The notes under the pieces are model-generated. The model had not been told where the DNA came from. It saw only the letters and a list, made by a program, of their open reading frames with translations, and searched no databases. The position numbers and the translations under genes were made by a program. A DNA stretch of 64,000 bases. Source: Daedaleopsis sinensis. Taxonomy: Eukaryota > Basidiomycota > Agaricomycetes > Polyporales > Polyporaceae. The stretch covers positions 4,154,001-4,218,000 of the forward strand of contig CM066303.1 of assembly GCA_033807695.1 (NCBI GenBank), in the 5' to 3' direction. Positions 25,653 to 35,351 of this stretch are shown here, piece after piece (the first letter of the stretch is position 1; every line of letters starts with the position of its first letter).

Positions 25653-25943
25653 TTGTCGTCTCCAAGTTCCAACAACCCGTCAAGAACTACCACATCGGCC
25701 CCTTCAAACGATGTAAATCGAAGTCCTTCTGGTTTGTCGGAGTCTATGTCGGGGCTAGACCAAACATACCGGATATGGCAACTGCCTTCCAGAGCGATAG
25801 AGCAAAATCTTGATCTGCCGTCATTTGTAAATGGCCACTCGCGATTCCCTGCGGACGACACGGGTGCAGTGCCGGAGGAAAGCTCGCGTTGGAGATGGAT
25901 TTCGGTGAGCAACTCCCTTCGAACGGCGCAAGAGGAGGTCTGA
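25653..25943 (+). CDS. Possible small hypothetical gene (uncertain)
   Basis: A 96-codon frame starting MSSPSSNNPSRTTTSAPSND follows the TATA-like element at 25432. It contains a less biased segment (GLDQTYRIWQLPSRAIEQNL) and reaches a good donor, GTGAGC, after SSRWRWIS, so a further exon is possible. No domain is recognised. The opposite strand also carries a long open frame (25394-26056) without recognisable content, so coding direction is not settled. Confidence 0.22.
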   Translation: MSSPSSNNPSRTTTSAPSNDVNRSPSGLSESMSGLDQTYRIWQLPSRAIEQNLDLPSFVNGHSRFPADDTGAVPEESSRWRWISVSNSLRTAQEEV

Positions 25944-26279
25944 GGAGGGCGAAGGACGGAAATCACGCGGCGAAGGTCGGCAGTAGTCTGACGTTGTAAT
26001 CGCCCGTCGCGCGCCGCACCCCTTGGACCGCTCTCACGACGTCCGCCACGTCTCAACGCGCACCCCGCCCGAGCTTTGGACGGACTGTGGCCCCGTCTTG
26101 CGCTCGCGATCTCCGGGATCTTGTCTACCTGCCCCTCAGAGCAGTCCGGACCCTACGGCTAGCCGTTAGCCGACGCCGCTGACACAGTCGCTACCCTGCC
26201 CTGGTTCGAACTTCGCGCGACCGGCCGTAGTGAAGAGTTGATCAAAATTATATCCGCAGTGCTTTCCTGAACAACAGAC

Positions 26280-28684
26280 ATGCACCACCGCGCACACCCT
26301 GGACGGGGACTCGCCTCGTCACCGTCCTCGACATCCCACCCCGGAATACGATCTCTCAACGTCTTCAACCCGAAAATCCTCGACGCCAGCATCCGAGACG
26401 TCACCGCATGCCTCTCGGACGAGCAAAAGGCCGACATGCTGCTCAATGCCATGGGCCATCTAGAGCCTGACCGGTCGGTGTCTGCCTCGCTCTCAGTCGC
26501 GTGCCCGTGTCTGATGTCTAGTCTCTTTTCGTACAAATCCCACTACATATACTTACATACTACGCATGCGACCCCGTGGCCTGCCAGCTCGAGAACGCTC
26601 ATAGAGAACGCAGTGCAGTCCTGCCTCTCGATCTCGAAGTTGTCGCCTTCAAACGCAGCGAAAGCGCGTCTGATGCGGGCAAAGGCCAGGCTTGCGGCTG
26701 GGCTACACGTCGGCGCGCACCAAGGTCGGTCCAGACGGCTCTAGGCGGATCCGCGCGCCCTTTTGACTCAGCCCGCCGACAGACATTCTGGCCGCGCTCG
26801 AACTGCAGCCGGGGCACCCAGAAGCGTCCGCGCTCATGGCCCAGCACATCGTCAACCCGGGCAAGGTATGTGGCGGTCGCTATAGCACCTTGCTCCCATA
26901 CCGCCGCTCATGCCTCATTCGACGCAGCCCCTCGTCCAGCCGCACACCACCCCAGGTTTCTCGACTGAGATATGGCGCGAAATCGCGCTCTGGCTGCCCC
27001 CGCGCGACCTCAAGTCGCTCTTGCGCGTCCCACACACACTCTCGCGGATTGCTAGCGAGCTGCTCTTCCAGCGCATCGATTTGCACCTCGGTAGGTTGGC
27101 AACCGGCTACTCTATCCAACAGGTAGACAGATGATGCTGATTCAACTTTACTCTACCGCTGTCCCACCGCCTTCTCTTCCCCGCTGCAGCCTCGGAAAAG
27201 CGGGAGTCCCAGCGCAGCGCAGACATCCTGACGCGCATCATCACCGACCCGACGTTCGCGAGCCATGTCAGGACCCTCCGCGTCTTCGTCCCGGGGCGGG
27301 AGACGTTCCCGATCACCTTCCAGACGGGTATGCTTTCGAACGCGCTTCCGAAACTGACGAACCTGAAGAACGTGCACTGTGCGATGCGGTGGAAGGACAT
27401 GTTCGCCTTCCTCAGGATCCTGGAGGCCATTAGCTACCGTCTCACGGGCCTTTCTCTCATGTGCGTGTGCTTCGCTTCGTCGTTCCTAGCCGCGGGCGGG
27501 AGCATTGCTGACTCCCGGCCGCCGCAGGCCTTCTGACGGCACCGGCGAGCTGCGCTTCCCGCGCTTCAAGCACATCATGCAGTTCGCATACCACTCTACC
27601 GGCGGGGCGACGGCGCAGGTGACCGACTTCCTCGTGCAGAACAAGCCCTCGATCCGCTACCTGTCGCTGCACAACCCGAACTGGAGCTTCCCGACGGAGG
27701 CGATCTCGACGCGGAACCTCACGAACCTCGACTTCCAGGGGATCTTCCCGCAGGACTCGCGCGCGTTCGCCGAGATCCTGGCGAACGGGCACCAGCTCGA
27801 GTCGCTCCGGCTCGAGTGTATCCTCGAGTGCGTGGCGTCGACGCAGTTCCGCGAGTGCCCGAACGCGCTCCCGTTCCTGCACCACTTCGCGTTCGCGCTC
27901 GTCGGCTACCGCGTGAACGACCAGGACCTGTTCCCGGCCATGTCCGACTTCCTCAAGGGCCGCACCGCGCTCCGCAGCCTGCAGCTCACCGTGCCCAGCG
28001 CGGACTGGGCGCTGAAGCGCCTCGGGTACGACGCGACGGTATGGGGCGTGCTCCCGTCGCTGACCGGCCTGAAGAGCCTAAAGGCGACGCTGCCGAAGGA
28101 CGTCGCGGCCCCAGTTGCGATGTGGTTAGTGCCGCGCGGGGTGCAGGCCCTCTCCCTCCAGGCTCTCACGCCCGTGAATACGCTCGAGTTCGTGTCGGTA
28201 CGTACGCATGTGTTCTGGAACGGCGGTGACGTTCAGTCTGACGCTTCTCTTCTCTTTCGCTCCGCTCCGCCTGGTCGTACACAACGGGCCCAACCTTCCT
28301 CCCGCGTGATGTGTTTCCAACCTCCGCCACTGCATTGGTCCTCCCTCTCACACTCTGGCCACCACCCTCGCCCTCGCTCCCGCTCCCCTTCCGCCGGGCG
28401 GCCTGCAGCAACTGCGCGCAGGGATGCCACCGCAGCTGCGCTACATCGGCCTCGCGCATTTCCTCGTCGAGGACGCAGCGGCGGTGATCGAGCAGGGCTT
28501 CCCGATGGTGCGCGTCGCGCGCATCGACGACGACTACTACACCGTCTCCCGGCCCCCCGGCAGTGGGGGGCAGGTGCGCCTGGAGGAGTGGCCGCAGGGC
28601 CGCACGCAGTTCAACGCGCGCGACTGGCTTGAGTGCTTTGGCTGTGGGGAGGCGGAGTGGCGCGACCCGACGCAATTCTTGTAG
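26280..28684 (+). CDS. F-box protein with N-terminal TPR-like region
   Basis: F-box proteins recruit substrates to SCF (Skp1-cullin) ubiquitin ligases. From the ATG at 26280 the N-terminus reads NPKILDASIRDVTACLSDEQ, then ENAVQSCLSISKLSPSNAAK and KARLAAGLHVGAHQ. That splices to DILAALELQPGHPEASALMA, which looks like paired TPR helices. The F-box is GFSTEIWREIALWLPPRDLK with SLLRVPHTLSRIASELLF (about 26960-27085). Downstream is a leucine-rich, LRR-like region (LSLHNPNWSFPTEAISTRNL, LDFQGIFPQDSRAFAEIL, LRSLQLTVP). A 220-nt intron (about 28200-28420) precedes the last exon PPQLRYIGLAHFLVEDAAAV, which ends DPTQFL at 28684. Introns are otherwise short. Such F-box/LRR proteins are greatly expanded in Agaricomycetes; the target is unknown. 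Confidence 0.82.
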
Positions 28685-29655
28685 GCTGCCCCGGCCGCTG
28701 CTGCCGTTGTCGCTACTGGAGCGTGTGGGGGTGCGCGGCGATGGGACTCCCTCCTGCAAGCGCGGGATGGAGACTGGGGTCTTCTCTCGGTTGTAGTTTG
28801 CGTCGTCCCTCCGCCGCAGGCGAGTCCAGCTCCCAGACTTTCGGCACTACCCCGCCGCGTTATATCGACCCGCTGTTAGTCCCTGCTGAAAACGCTCTGC
28901 GCTGTGCGGATACCCTTCTCGGTGTTTTCACTCAGGTTTCAGACTTGTGATTGTTTGTGGCCGCTCCATACGCACGTACATCCAAGTCGTACGTCGTCTC
29001 AACCTCACCACGTCTGCTCATCACGCCTGCTCATGACCATCTACACATTTATACCATCTACTCACTGCTACTCGACTGTATCGTTTACGCTCGGTTCTCT
29101 GGCTGTCGTCGTCGTCATCGGTGCTGTTCCATCATGTACAATTATCAAGGCATTACTGGACTCGAGATGCGGATGCGCGCTGTGTTGCGGCTCGGTCATG
29201 GTGCGGCGGCGCTGCAATGGGTGTGTCGCGAAGGAAATATATACGATACTGTGACTTTGGCTTCGTCCTAATATCGACGTGGTCAATCGTCCGCATCGAT
29301 GAGCTTCTGAATGTCTTGGTGTGCCCTTTCATTGAGTAACCACATCTATGTACGCATCGGCTAATAAGTCGTTGATCGCCGCGATTGTCACGGTGGCGAG
29401 CTCAAGGCGCGCGGCGCGCCCCAAAACCTTTCTTGGACCTGGTCCATATCCCGACCTCCTCCCTTCTGAGCACACCATGTGCTTGACCCCGTCGTTCTCA
29501 TCCAGCTCGCCGCGGGACAAGCTGGGGGACAAGATGCGCGAGCTTAGAGTCTCCGCCCATCACGTGGTGTTGCGCTATGCTGACGCAGGATGACCGCACC
29601 GCGTATCTCACCTCACTCAGCTCTTACACACTCTCCCACCTCTCCGCGAGCTCGC
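28685..29655. other. Intergenic between the F-box gene and msrA
   Basis: Several overlapping open frames exist on both strands (28900-29340), but none has a domain, a credible start context or splice continuity. GGCGCGCGGCGCGCC-like palindromic sequence occurs near 29405-29420. Confidence 0.5.
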
Positions 29656-30535
29656 ATGCTCAACCGTCTCGCCGCGCTCGTCTCTCCTTTCCTCCACGGC
29701 CCCAGTCTTTCTCGAGGAATCAGTTCGGAATCGTTCACGGCGACAATGTCAGGTACGTCGCGGGGTTGCAAGGAGGGGGATGTGGGCCGGTGGATGACCG
29801 CGCACATGTACAGGCAGCGGCGCACCCGAGATCGCGACGTTCGCGTCGGGCTGCTTCTGGGGCGTCGAGCACATCTTCCTCAAGCACTTCCCGCCCGCGG
29901 AGAACAAGGGCATCCTCAAGACCGCGGTCGGGTACACGGGCGGGAAGGGCGATTCGCAGAACCCGGACTACAGGACCGTGTGCTCGGGCGCGACGAACCA
30001 CGCCGAGGCGGTCAGGATCGAGTTCGACCCGAGCGTCGTCCGGTACGAGGAGCTCGTCGGTGCGTCCTGTTCCCCTGAGTCCTGCCAGGGCATCGTCGCG
30101 CGCTCCGTGTCCTCATCTTGGCCTGCACAGAGTTCTTCTACCGCACGCACGACCCGACGACGACGAACCAGCAGGGCAACGACGTCGGAACTCGTACGTG
30201 TCCACCTTGTCTCCTACTGCGCCGAACGCCGACCCGTGCCCGACAGAGTACCGCTCTGCGATCTTCTACAACACCCCGGAGCAGCTGGAGATCGCGAAGC
30301 GCGTTACGGAGGAGGTGCAGAAGAAGCACTTTGAGCCCGAAGGTACGTCTCATCCCGTCGCGTGCCCGTGTCTGCCCGCCTATGTCTGTGTCGCTGAGGG
30401 CGTGTCTCAGGCACGAAGATCGTCACGGAGATAGTCGCCGCGGGGCCCTGGTGGGACGCGGAGGACTACCACCAGAAGTACCTCTTCAAGAACCCGACCG
30501 GGTACCAGTGCCCCACCCACCGCCTTCACTGGTGA
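29656..30535 (+). CDS. msrA: Peptide methionine-(S)-sulfoxide reductase MsrA
   Basis: MsrA reduces methionine-S-sulfoxide in oxidised proteins, using thioredoxin. The ATG at 29656 gives [20 protein letters not shown], a basic, Arg- and Leu-rich start that could be a mitochondrial presequence; an alternative start is the later ATG in [10 protein letters not shown]. The catalytic motif is [20 protein letters not shown] (GCFWG with the nucleophilic Cys). [20 protein letters not shown] and [12 protein letters not shown] follow, then [20 protein letters not shown] and [39 protein letters not shown] near the end precedes CPTHRLHW and TGA at 30533-30535. The core is complete with four short introns. 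The conserved Glu and Tyr residues around NHAEAV and YRSAIFY are present. Confidence 0.95.
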
Positions 30536-30590
30536 ATGTAGCCTTGAGACTCTTCATGCATCATGATGTAGCTTGTAGGTCCATTGAAAT

Positions 30591-30606
30591 TTAGGGTTAG
30601 GGTTAG
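30591..30606. repeat. Interstitial telomere-type repeat
   Basis: TTAGGGTTAGGGTTAG, two full units and part of a third of the TTAGGG telomere repeat used by most filamentous fungi, lies 55 bp past the msrA stop. Confidence 0.85.
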
Positions 30607-31033
30607 ATGTGTACATCACTCGAACTACTTATTCTATGGTCAATTCCAAAACCTGATAGCGACTTATTCCTCAGACCATTTTCGAACGGGTCCCACTCCG
30701 CGGAAGCAAGTAATAGGGGCTACGTCGAGGATTGGAGTTCGGCTCCTCGACCGATTACATCCGCCGTCTACGTCCGGCCGTTCTGGGATATCCGCTTCTG
30801 CTGCACATCCGACGTCGTTCCATGATATCTGCCCCTCCTAGAGGAGGAATTTGCGCTCTCTTCCTTCTCCCGCTCGATTTCCGTCGCCACACTGTTGATT
30901 TTGTTTAGGGCGCTAACAGGCCTAGGGTTTGTCCACCCATGCCCAATGCTTCCCCTCTCAGCGCTCAGCTACGGAGAGGGCGCGGCGCAAGCGCGGCGCA
31001 AGTACGTGCTGCTTCAAGTTGCTGCTTGTCCAC
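30607..31033. other. Intergenic, no gene seen
   Basis: Upstream region of the DUF6534 gene. Only short overlapping frames are present. Confidence 0.5.
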
Positions 31034-33358
31034 ATGCAGGGATCTCGAGCTCACCCGAGTCCGAGCAGCTTCACAGTGACGTTTCTGGGCCCGGCCTTCT
31101 CTGGAGTGTACGTCGCGTCGTTCCGTGTTTGCCCCATACCTGAAACGCATGTTGATCTACGAGTCTCACAGTCTCTTCGGAGGTACGAGATGTGTTGCGC
31201 GTGCACGGCGCCGTGGCTGACGCCTGCGGATACTGGATTCAGTCCTGGTCGGACAGACCGGCTACTACCTCCTCCACTCCTTCCGCCAGGACAGGACGAT
31301 CATCAGATCCCTGGTGCGTCACTGCCTCCGCACCCGCGGCGAAACGGGGACTGCGACGATACGGTACTGATGCTACCTAGGTCTTCTCTCTCCTTTTCGC
31401 GAACGGCCTCCACACCGCGCTCCAGTTTCACCAAGGTGCGCCGTGCCCCCAGGACGAGCGTGAGACGCGCGGTGATGAACCACGCGTGACTTTACAGTGT
31501 ACTGTTTCTTCGTTATCGGCCACCAAGCTGCGTACGACATCACCGTGGCCTTGGTGCCGCGGTACGCCAAGCTGCTGCACATCGCGCGCGCTCTGACTGA
31601 CATCTCCCCTCCGCCGCCCACAGGTCCGCATATGTGAGTTCTCCACCTCGCGGCTCCGGGGAGTAAACACCACTTACGCTCGTGCTCGTGCCCGCTGCAC
31701 CTCCTAGGCGTCGGTCATTCTGAATGCGAGTCTATTTCCCTGCGCCGTCGCGGATAAGGCATAAGTACTGACCACGAGACTCGCGGGAGCAGGCGTTCGA
31801 ACTCGCAGCCGTGCATATGTGCGTGTTCTTGCGTCCGTGCGTCCGTGTCCGTGTGTCCCTTGAGATTTGACGTGTCTGATCGTTCGGCCCTCAGCTTCTA
31901 CATCCATCGTGTGTGGCTGAGTACGTCCCGTCCGTTCGTGCTGGGCCCCGTCACGTCGTCCCTGATGCTCACGCCGTGGCGCCATGCCCAGTCGGACGAA
32001 ACAAGACGTGGATTGCGATCCTGGTAAGAAATGGGCTCTCTTAACACCCTGCGCCGGACTGACCTCGCCTCCTCAGTCGATACTCGCTTTCTTCACATTC
32101 GCTCAGGGATTGTGTACGTCGTCTGCATGCCTCGCCGCTCGCCTTCAGCTGACCACGTCCCGGGGCAGTGTTCTTCGTGTGGCTGTAAGCGCGGCACAAT
32201 CTTCCGCCCTCCCTGCCCATACTTACCGCGTGCACAGATTGCGCTCTCCAGGCTCCTACAGCCTAATGCAATCGGTGCTGGTGCGGTTCTTTCCTCTGCG
32301 CATTTTTTCGGACACTCGCATACTGAGCACCGATACGAAACCAGCGCATACAAACGGCGATCAGCGCCTCGTTCGTGGTCACGGACGTCGCCTTGACCGC
32401 GTCGCTGCTCTTCCTGCTGCTCAAGTCACGCAAGGGCTCCGCACGGTGCGTCGTGGCGCGGGATCCGCGACCGACTGACTGACATTTAAACTTCATCGTT
32501 GCGTCGCAGACCGAATCGCCTGCTCAGGAGATTGGTGCGTGCTTCGTCCGTCGATGCTGCCCCCGTCGTTTCGCCGCTGACCATTGGACATCCTGCACAC
32601 GCAGATCTCGTACACGATCCGCACGGGGGTGCTCACTAGGTGCGCCGCGTCTCGTTGTTTCGCCCCAGACCACGCTGACTGCTGACCTGTGTGGGCATGG
32701 GCAGCATCTGCGCGCTGTGCGGCCTCGTCTCGGTGTGTCTATCTCCCCGTCCCCCACGCCACGCCACCACTTTGGTCTCACAGCCTACCCGGTAGATCAT
32801 CAAGTTCCCCCACACGGTCATGTCGGCTTGCTTCTGGTACCTCGGATCGAGCCGTAAGCATCCCTCCCCCTCGCCCCATCGACACTCATTCCCCGCCACC
32901 GCCCGCTGACACGCACCCTTAATCCCTCGATCTCGATTCTAGTGTACGCGACGTCGCTGATGGCGAGCCTGAACGCACGCGCGGGCCTGCGCGCGGCGTG
33001 CGGCGACTCCGAGTTCGAGTTTGTAGACTGTGGGAGCGGGAGCGGGAGCGCGACGATGCCGCGCTTCACGACTGTCTACCTCGACAGCGGCGGCAGCGCC
33101 ACGTCCATGTCTATGTCACTGTATGTCTTGAATCTTTCGACTTGGCACCCCCCGTGATATTGCCGCTGACGCTGACACTGCGCTCTATGCAGGACGTTCG
33201 CGACGCCACCGCCGAGCGAGATGGGCCACGCTCAGGTGCAGGGGGAGGAGATGGCGGAGAAGGCCCAGGCTGCCGACGCGGAGATCATGGAGGTCCCAGT
33301 GCTGTCCGAGAAGAGCGGGGCAGACTTGCGTGCCAGTGGGCATTCCTGTGGAATGTGA
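31034..33358 (+). CDS. DUF6534-family integral membrane protein (seven-helix)
   Basis: This large Agaricomycete-specific family is of unknown role and is predicted to span the membrane about seven times. The ATG at 31034 gives MQGSRAHPSPSSFTVTFLGP with AFSGV, the conserved opening. Successive short exons encode VLVGQTGYYLLHSFRQDRTI (about 31240-31310), VFSLLFANGLHTALQFHQ (from about 31381), VYCFFVIGHQAAYDITVAL (about 31500-31555) and FYIHRVWL. Next come KTWIAIL, SILAFFTFAQGL, and the conserved ISASFVVTDVALTASLLFLL with LKSRKGS (about 32360-32440). YTIRTGVLTSICALCGL and SACFWYLGSSLYATSLMASL with NARAGLR finish the domain. A hydrophilic cytosolic tail with acidic and Gly/Ser-rich parts ends GHSCGM and TGA at 33356-33358. 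There are at least ten introns. The family assignment is by motif and helix spacing. Confidence 0.82.
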
Positions 33359-33728
33359 GATTGTGAACGCTTGATTGTGCTGCCTGCTGCTGCATGTACG
33401 TCATCATCGTGCCCGTATCATGGTGATGCGGACCCTGAGCGATGTATTCTACAAAAGGGTTTCGACTGAACATTCTTTGAGAACATCATTCCGACTCCGG
33501 GTCGATGCCGAGCAGCATATGCATCGCGGCCTCGGAGCCTGAGCACACATTGGTCTGGAATCATCATTGGGGTACAGATATCAGGTAGTACTACAGCAGG
33601 TAGAATGTTGATACGTGCACAGGCGAACAGGTGATCATTCATGCAAATGTGAAATGTACGAGTAACGGGAGTAGCACAATATGCAAGCATTGCGGCGAGG
33701 AATGGTGAATGAAGGTTGTCAACCCGTA
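33359..33728. other. Intergenic, no gene seen
   Basis: 3' flank of the DUF6534 gene. The minus frame at 33418-33753 has no recognisable content. Confidence 0.5.
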
Positions 33729-34260
33729 CTACCTCAAGTCGGTATCCTCCCACCCATTGTAAAATGCCTCTTCAAAATCGCGAATCGCGCACTGCTTCTG
33801 GTTGCGAAGCAAAAAGCCCGGCTCCATATTGGTCCTCACTGTGTTCTCCAGGTCCAGGAGCCGGTATCTGTAGCAGTCGCCGGTGACTGGGGACGGTAGG
33901 CTCGGTAGAGCTGCAGAGGACTTGTGGACTCGTAGCACTTTCTTGTATACCCATCCCGGGTAAAAGATGCCGAAATTTAGGAGTTCCTTACCCATATCGA
34001 CCAGGTTACTGCTGTAAGCGGGCCAGTCAGGGGGACTCTGCAACGTGGGCGAAATACAGCTCACCTCAACATCGTGCGACCAGTGTTCCGAACAAAGCGA
34101 TATCCTGCGTTCTCCATAAGGAGCATATTGACATTCTCGGGGACGCAAGGAGGCTGCGCGGACAATATTGTGGGATTGTAGGCGGGAGCGGGAGCTAATA
34201 TGGTCGATAGATCAACAGACCATCCGGTGGTAGATCGGAGGGTGTGGGAAGTGTTGAGGT
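33729..34260 (-). CDS. Unrecognised possible gene or gene remnant
   Basis: On the minus strand, ENVNMLLMENAGYRFVRNTG is followed by a donor (GTGAGC near 34063) and an acceptor (TTGCAG). The next exon reads SPPDWPAYSSNLVDMGKELL and NFGIFYPGWVYKKV. It continues without a stop to YRYRLLDLENTVRTNMEPGF and FEEAFYNGWEDTDLR, ending at 33729. The composition is protein-like rather than random, and a splice joins the two parts, but I know no family for it and see no ATG with a good context, so the start is unknown. It sits at the edge of the transposon cluster and may be a relic. Confidence 0.3.
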
Positions 34261-35139
34261 TGAGGTTCGCCTGCTGGCCAGGCTCTCGGACTAGCGCAAG
34301 TATTGACTCGGGCTCAACGACGATGTGGAACGCGCGCTGACACCGTTTCCGCGCCGTGTCGCTGGTGCTGATGCAGCGGCTGAACGAAAACGGGCACTAT
34401 GTGCACGGTGAGCACGCTGCGTGGACCAGGCGAGCGGTACCCTGACTCGGTGACTCATTGGCATTCGTGGGCAGTCGTCCGCGCCGCGCCGGGGACGCGG
34501 CTCTCGACGAGACTCGGAAGAACCTTACACGTCCGAGCGCAAGCTTCGTGTCTCAAGGTGAATAGACGGCATGCTACGGACGCGGTATAACGCTCACTTC
34601 TTTCTCAGGCTGCTAGCGTCACGACGGCTCTGTTGGCCCTTGCATATCTTCTGTTTGCTGTTCGCTAACGCACTCCGTTGCGACAGTCGGCAGTCGCGCA
34701 GGGCATAGCAGTTTGGAGGGCGGGAACTGGGGTCGGAGGCACGGTCTGACGACGCTGGGGCGCGAGGTGAGTACACGGTACATGGCCTCTGCTAGACGAG
34801 GGGCAACACTCACCGGCGTAGTTCGCTCTACTAGGAAGAATGGTGGGAGGGAGCCCGGGGCGATGTCTCCTCGGCGAATGGCCTTTTCGAGGAGTCTCTT
34901 GCCTTGGCCGTGGCTGGGAACACGTGCAGGGGGCGGTCACTCCTCGCTCGAGGCGGAGTAGCCTTCTAGGCGCGTGTTGTTGTTACTGGGCGATGTGGCA
35001 TGAATGCGAGTGCAGAGCGCAGAACAGATACGTCGTAGACATGCTCACACGGTTGTTTGCGGTCGTACACCGTGCGACGGAGCCACATTGCGGGGGTCGG
35101 TCGCGATGGGGCATGGCAACGTGCGGCGAGCCTCAGGCA
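34261..35139. other. Intergenic flank of the LINE insertion
   Basis: No gene is recognised. A short frame near 34340-34395 reading FRAVSLVLMQRLNENGHYVH ends at a donor-like GTGAGC and may be a relic exon of an unknown gene. Confidence 0.4.
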
Positions 35140-35155
35140 GCGGCTCTAACGATCT
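35140..35155. repeat. Target-site duplication of the LINE, left copy
   Basis: GCGGCTCTAACGATCT, identical to 41798-41813 on the other side of the element. Confidence 0.93.
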
Positions 35156-35351
35156 TTTTTTTTTGCACTCAGGTTTTTATATCCCGCTCGTACGTAGTAC
35201 AGGTGCGGCTATCTACCTCTAACGGTATACCACGGGGGCAGGCGAGTATTCTCAGCCATTTGTGCCGTCATCTAAGGGCTCTGTGCGCACTAACTCTCGC
35301 GATTTAGCGCGACCACCACAGCGCGAGGACCGGAGTCACTCGTCAGTCATA

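Noticed and set aside
25394..26056. 220-codon minus-strand frame as a real gene
   Set aside because: No motif, no supported start, and it overlaps a plus-strand TATA and frame; not enough to call.
28166..28759. 197-codon minus-strand frame
   Set aside because: Lies over the last intron and exon of the F-box gene; Arg- and Glu-rich shadow.
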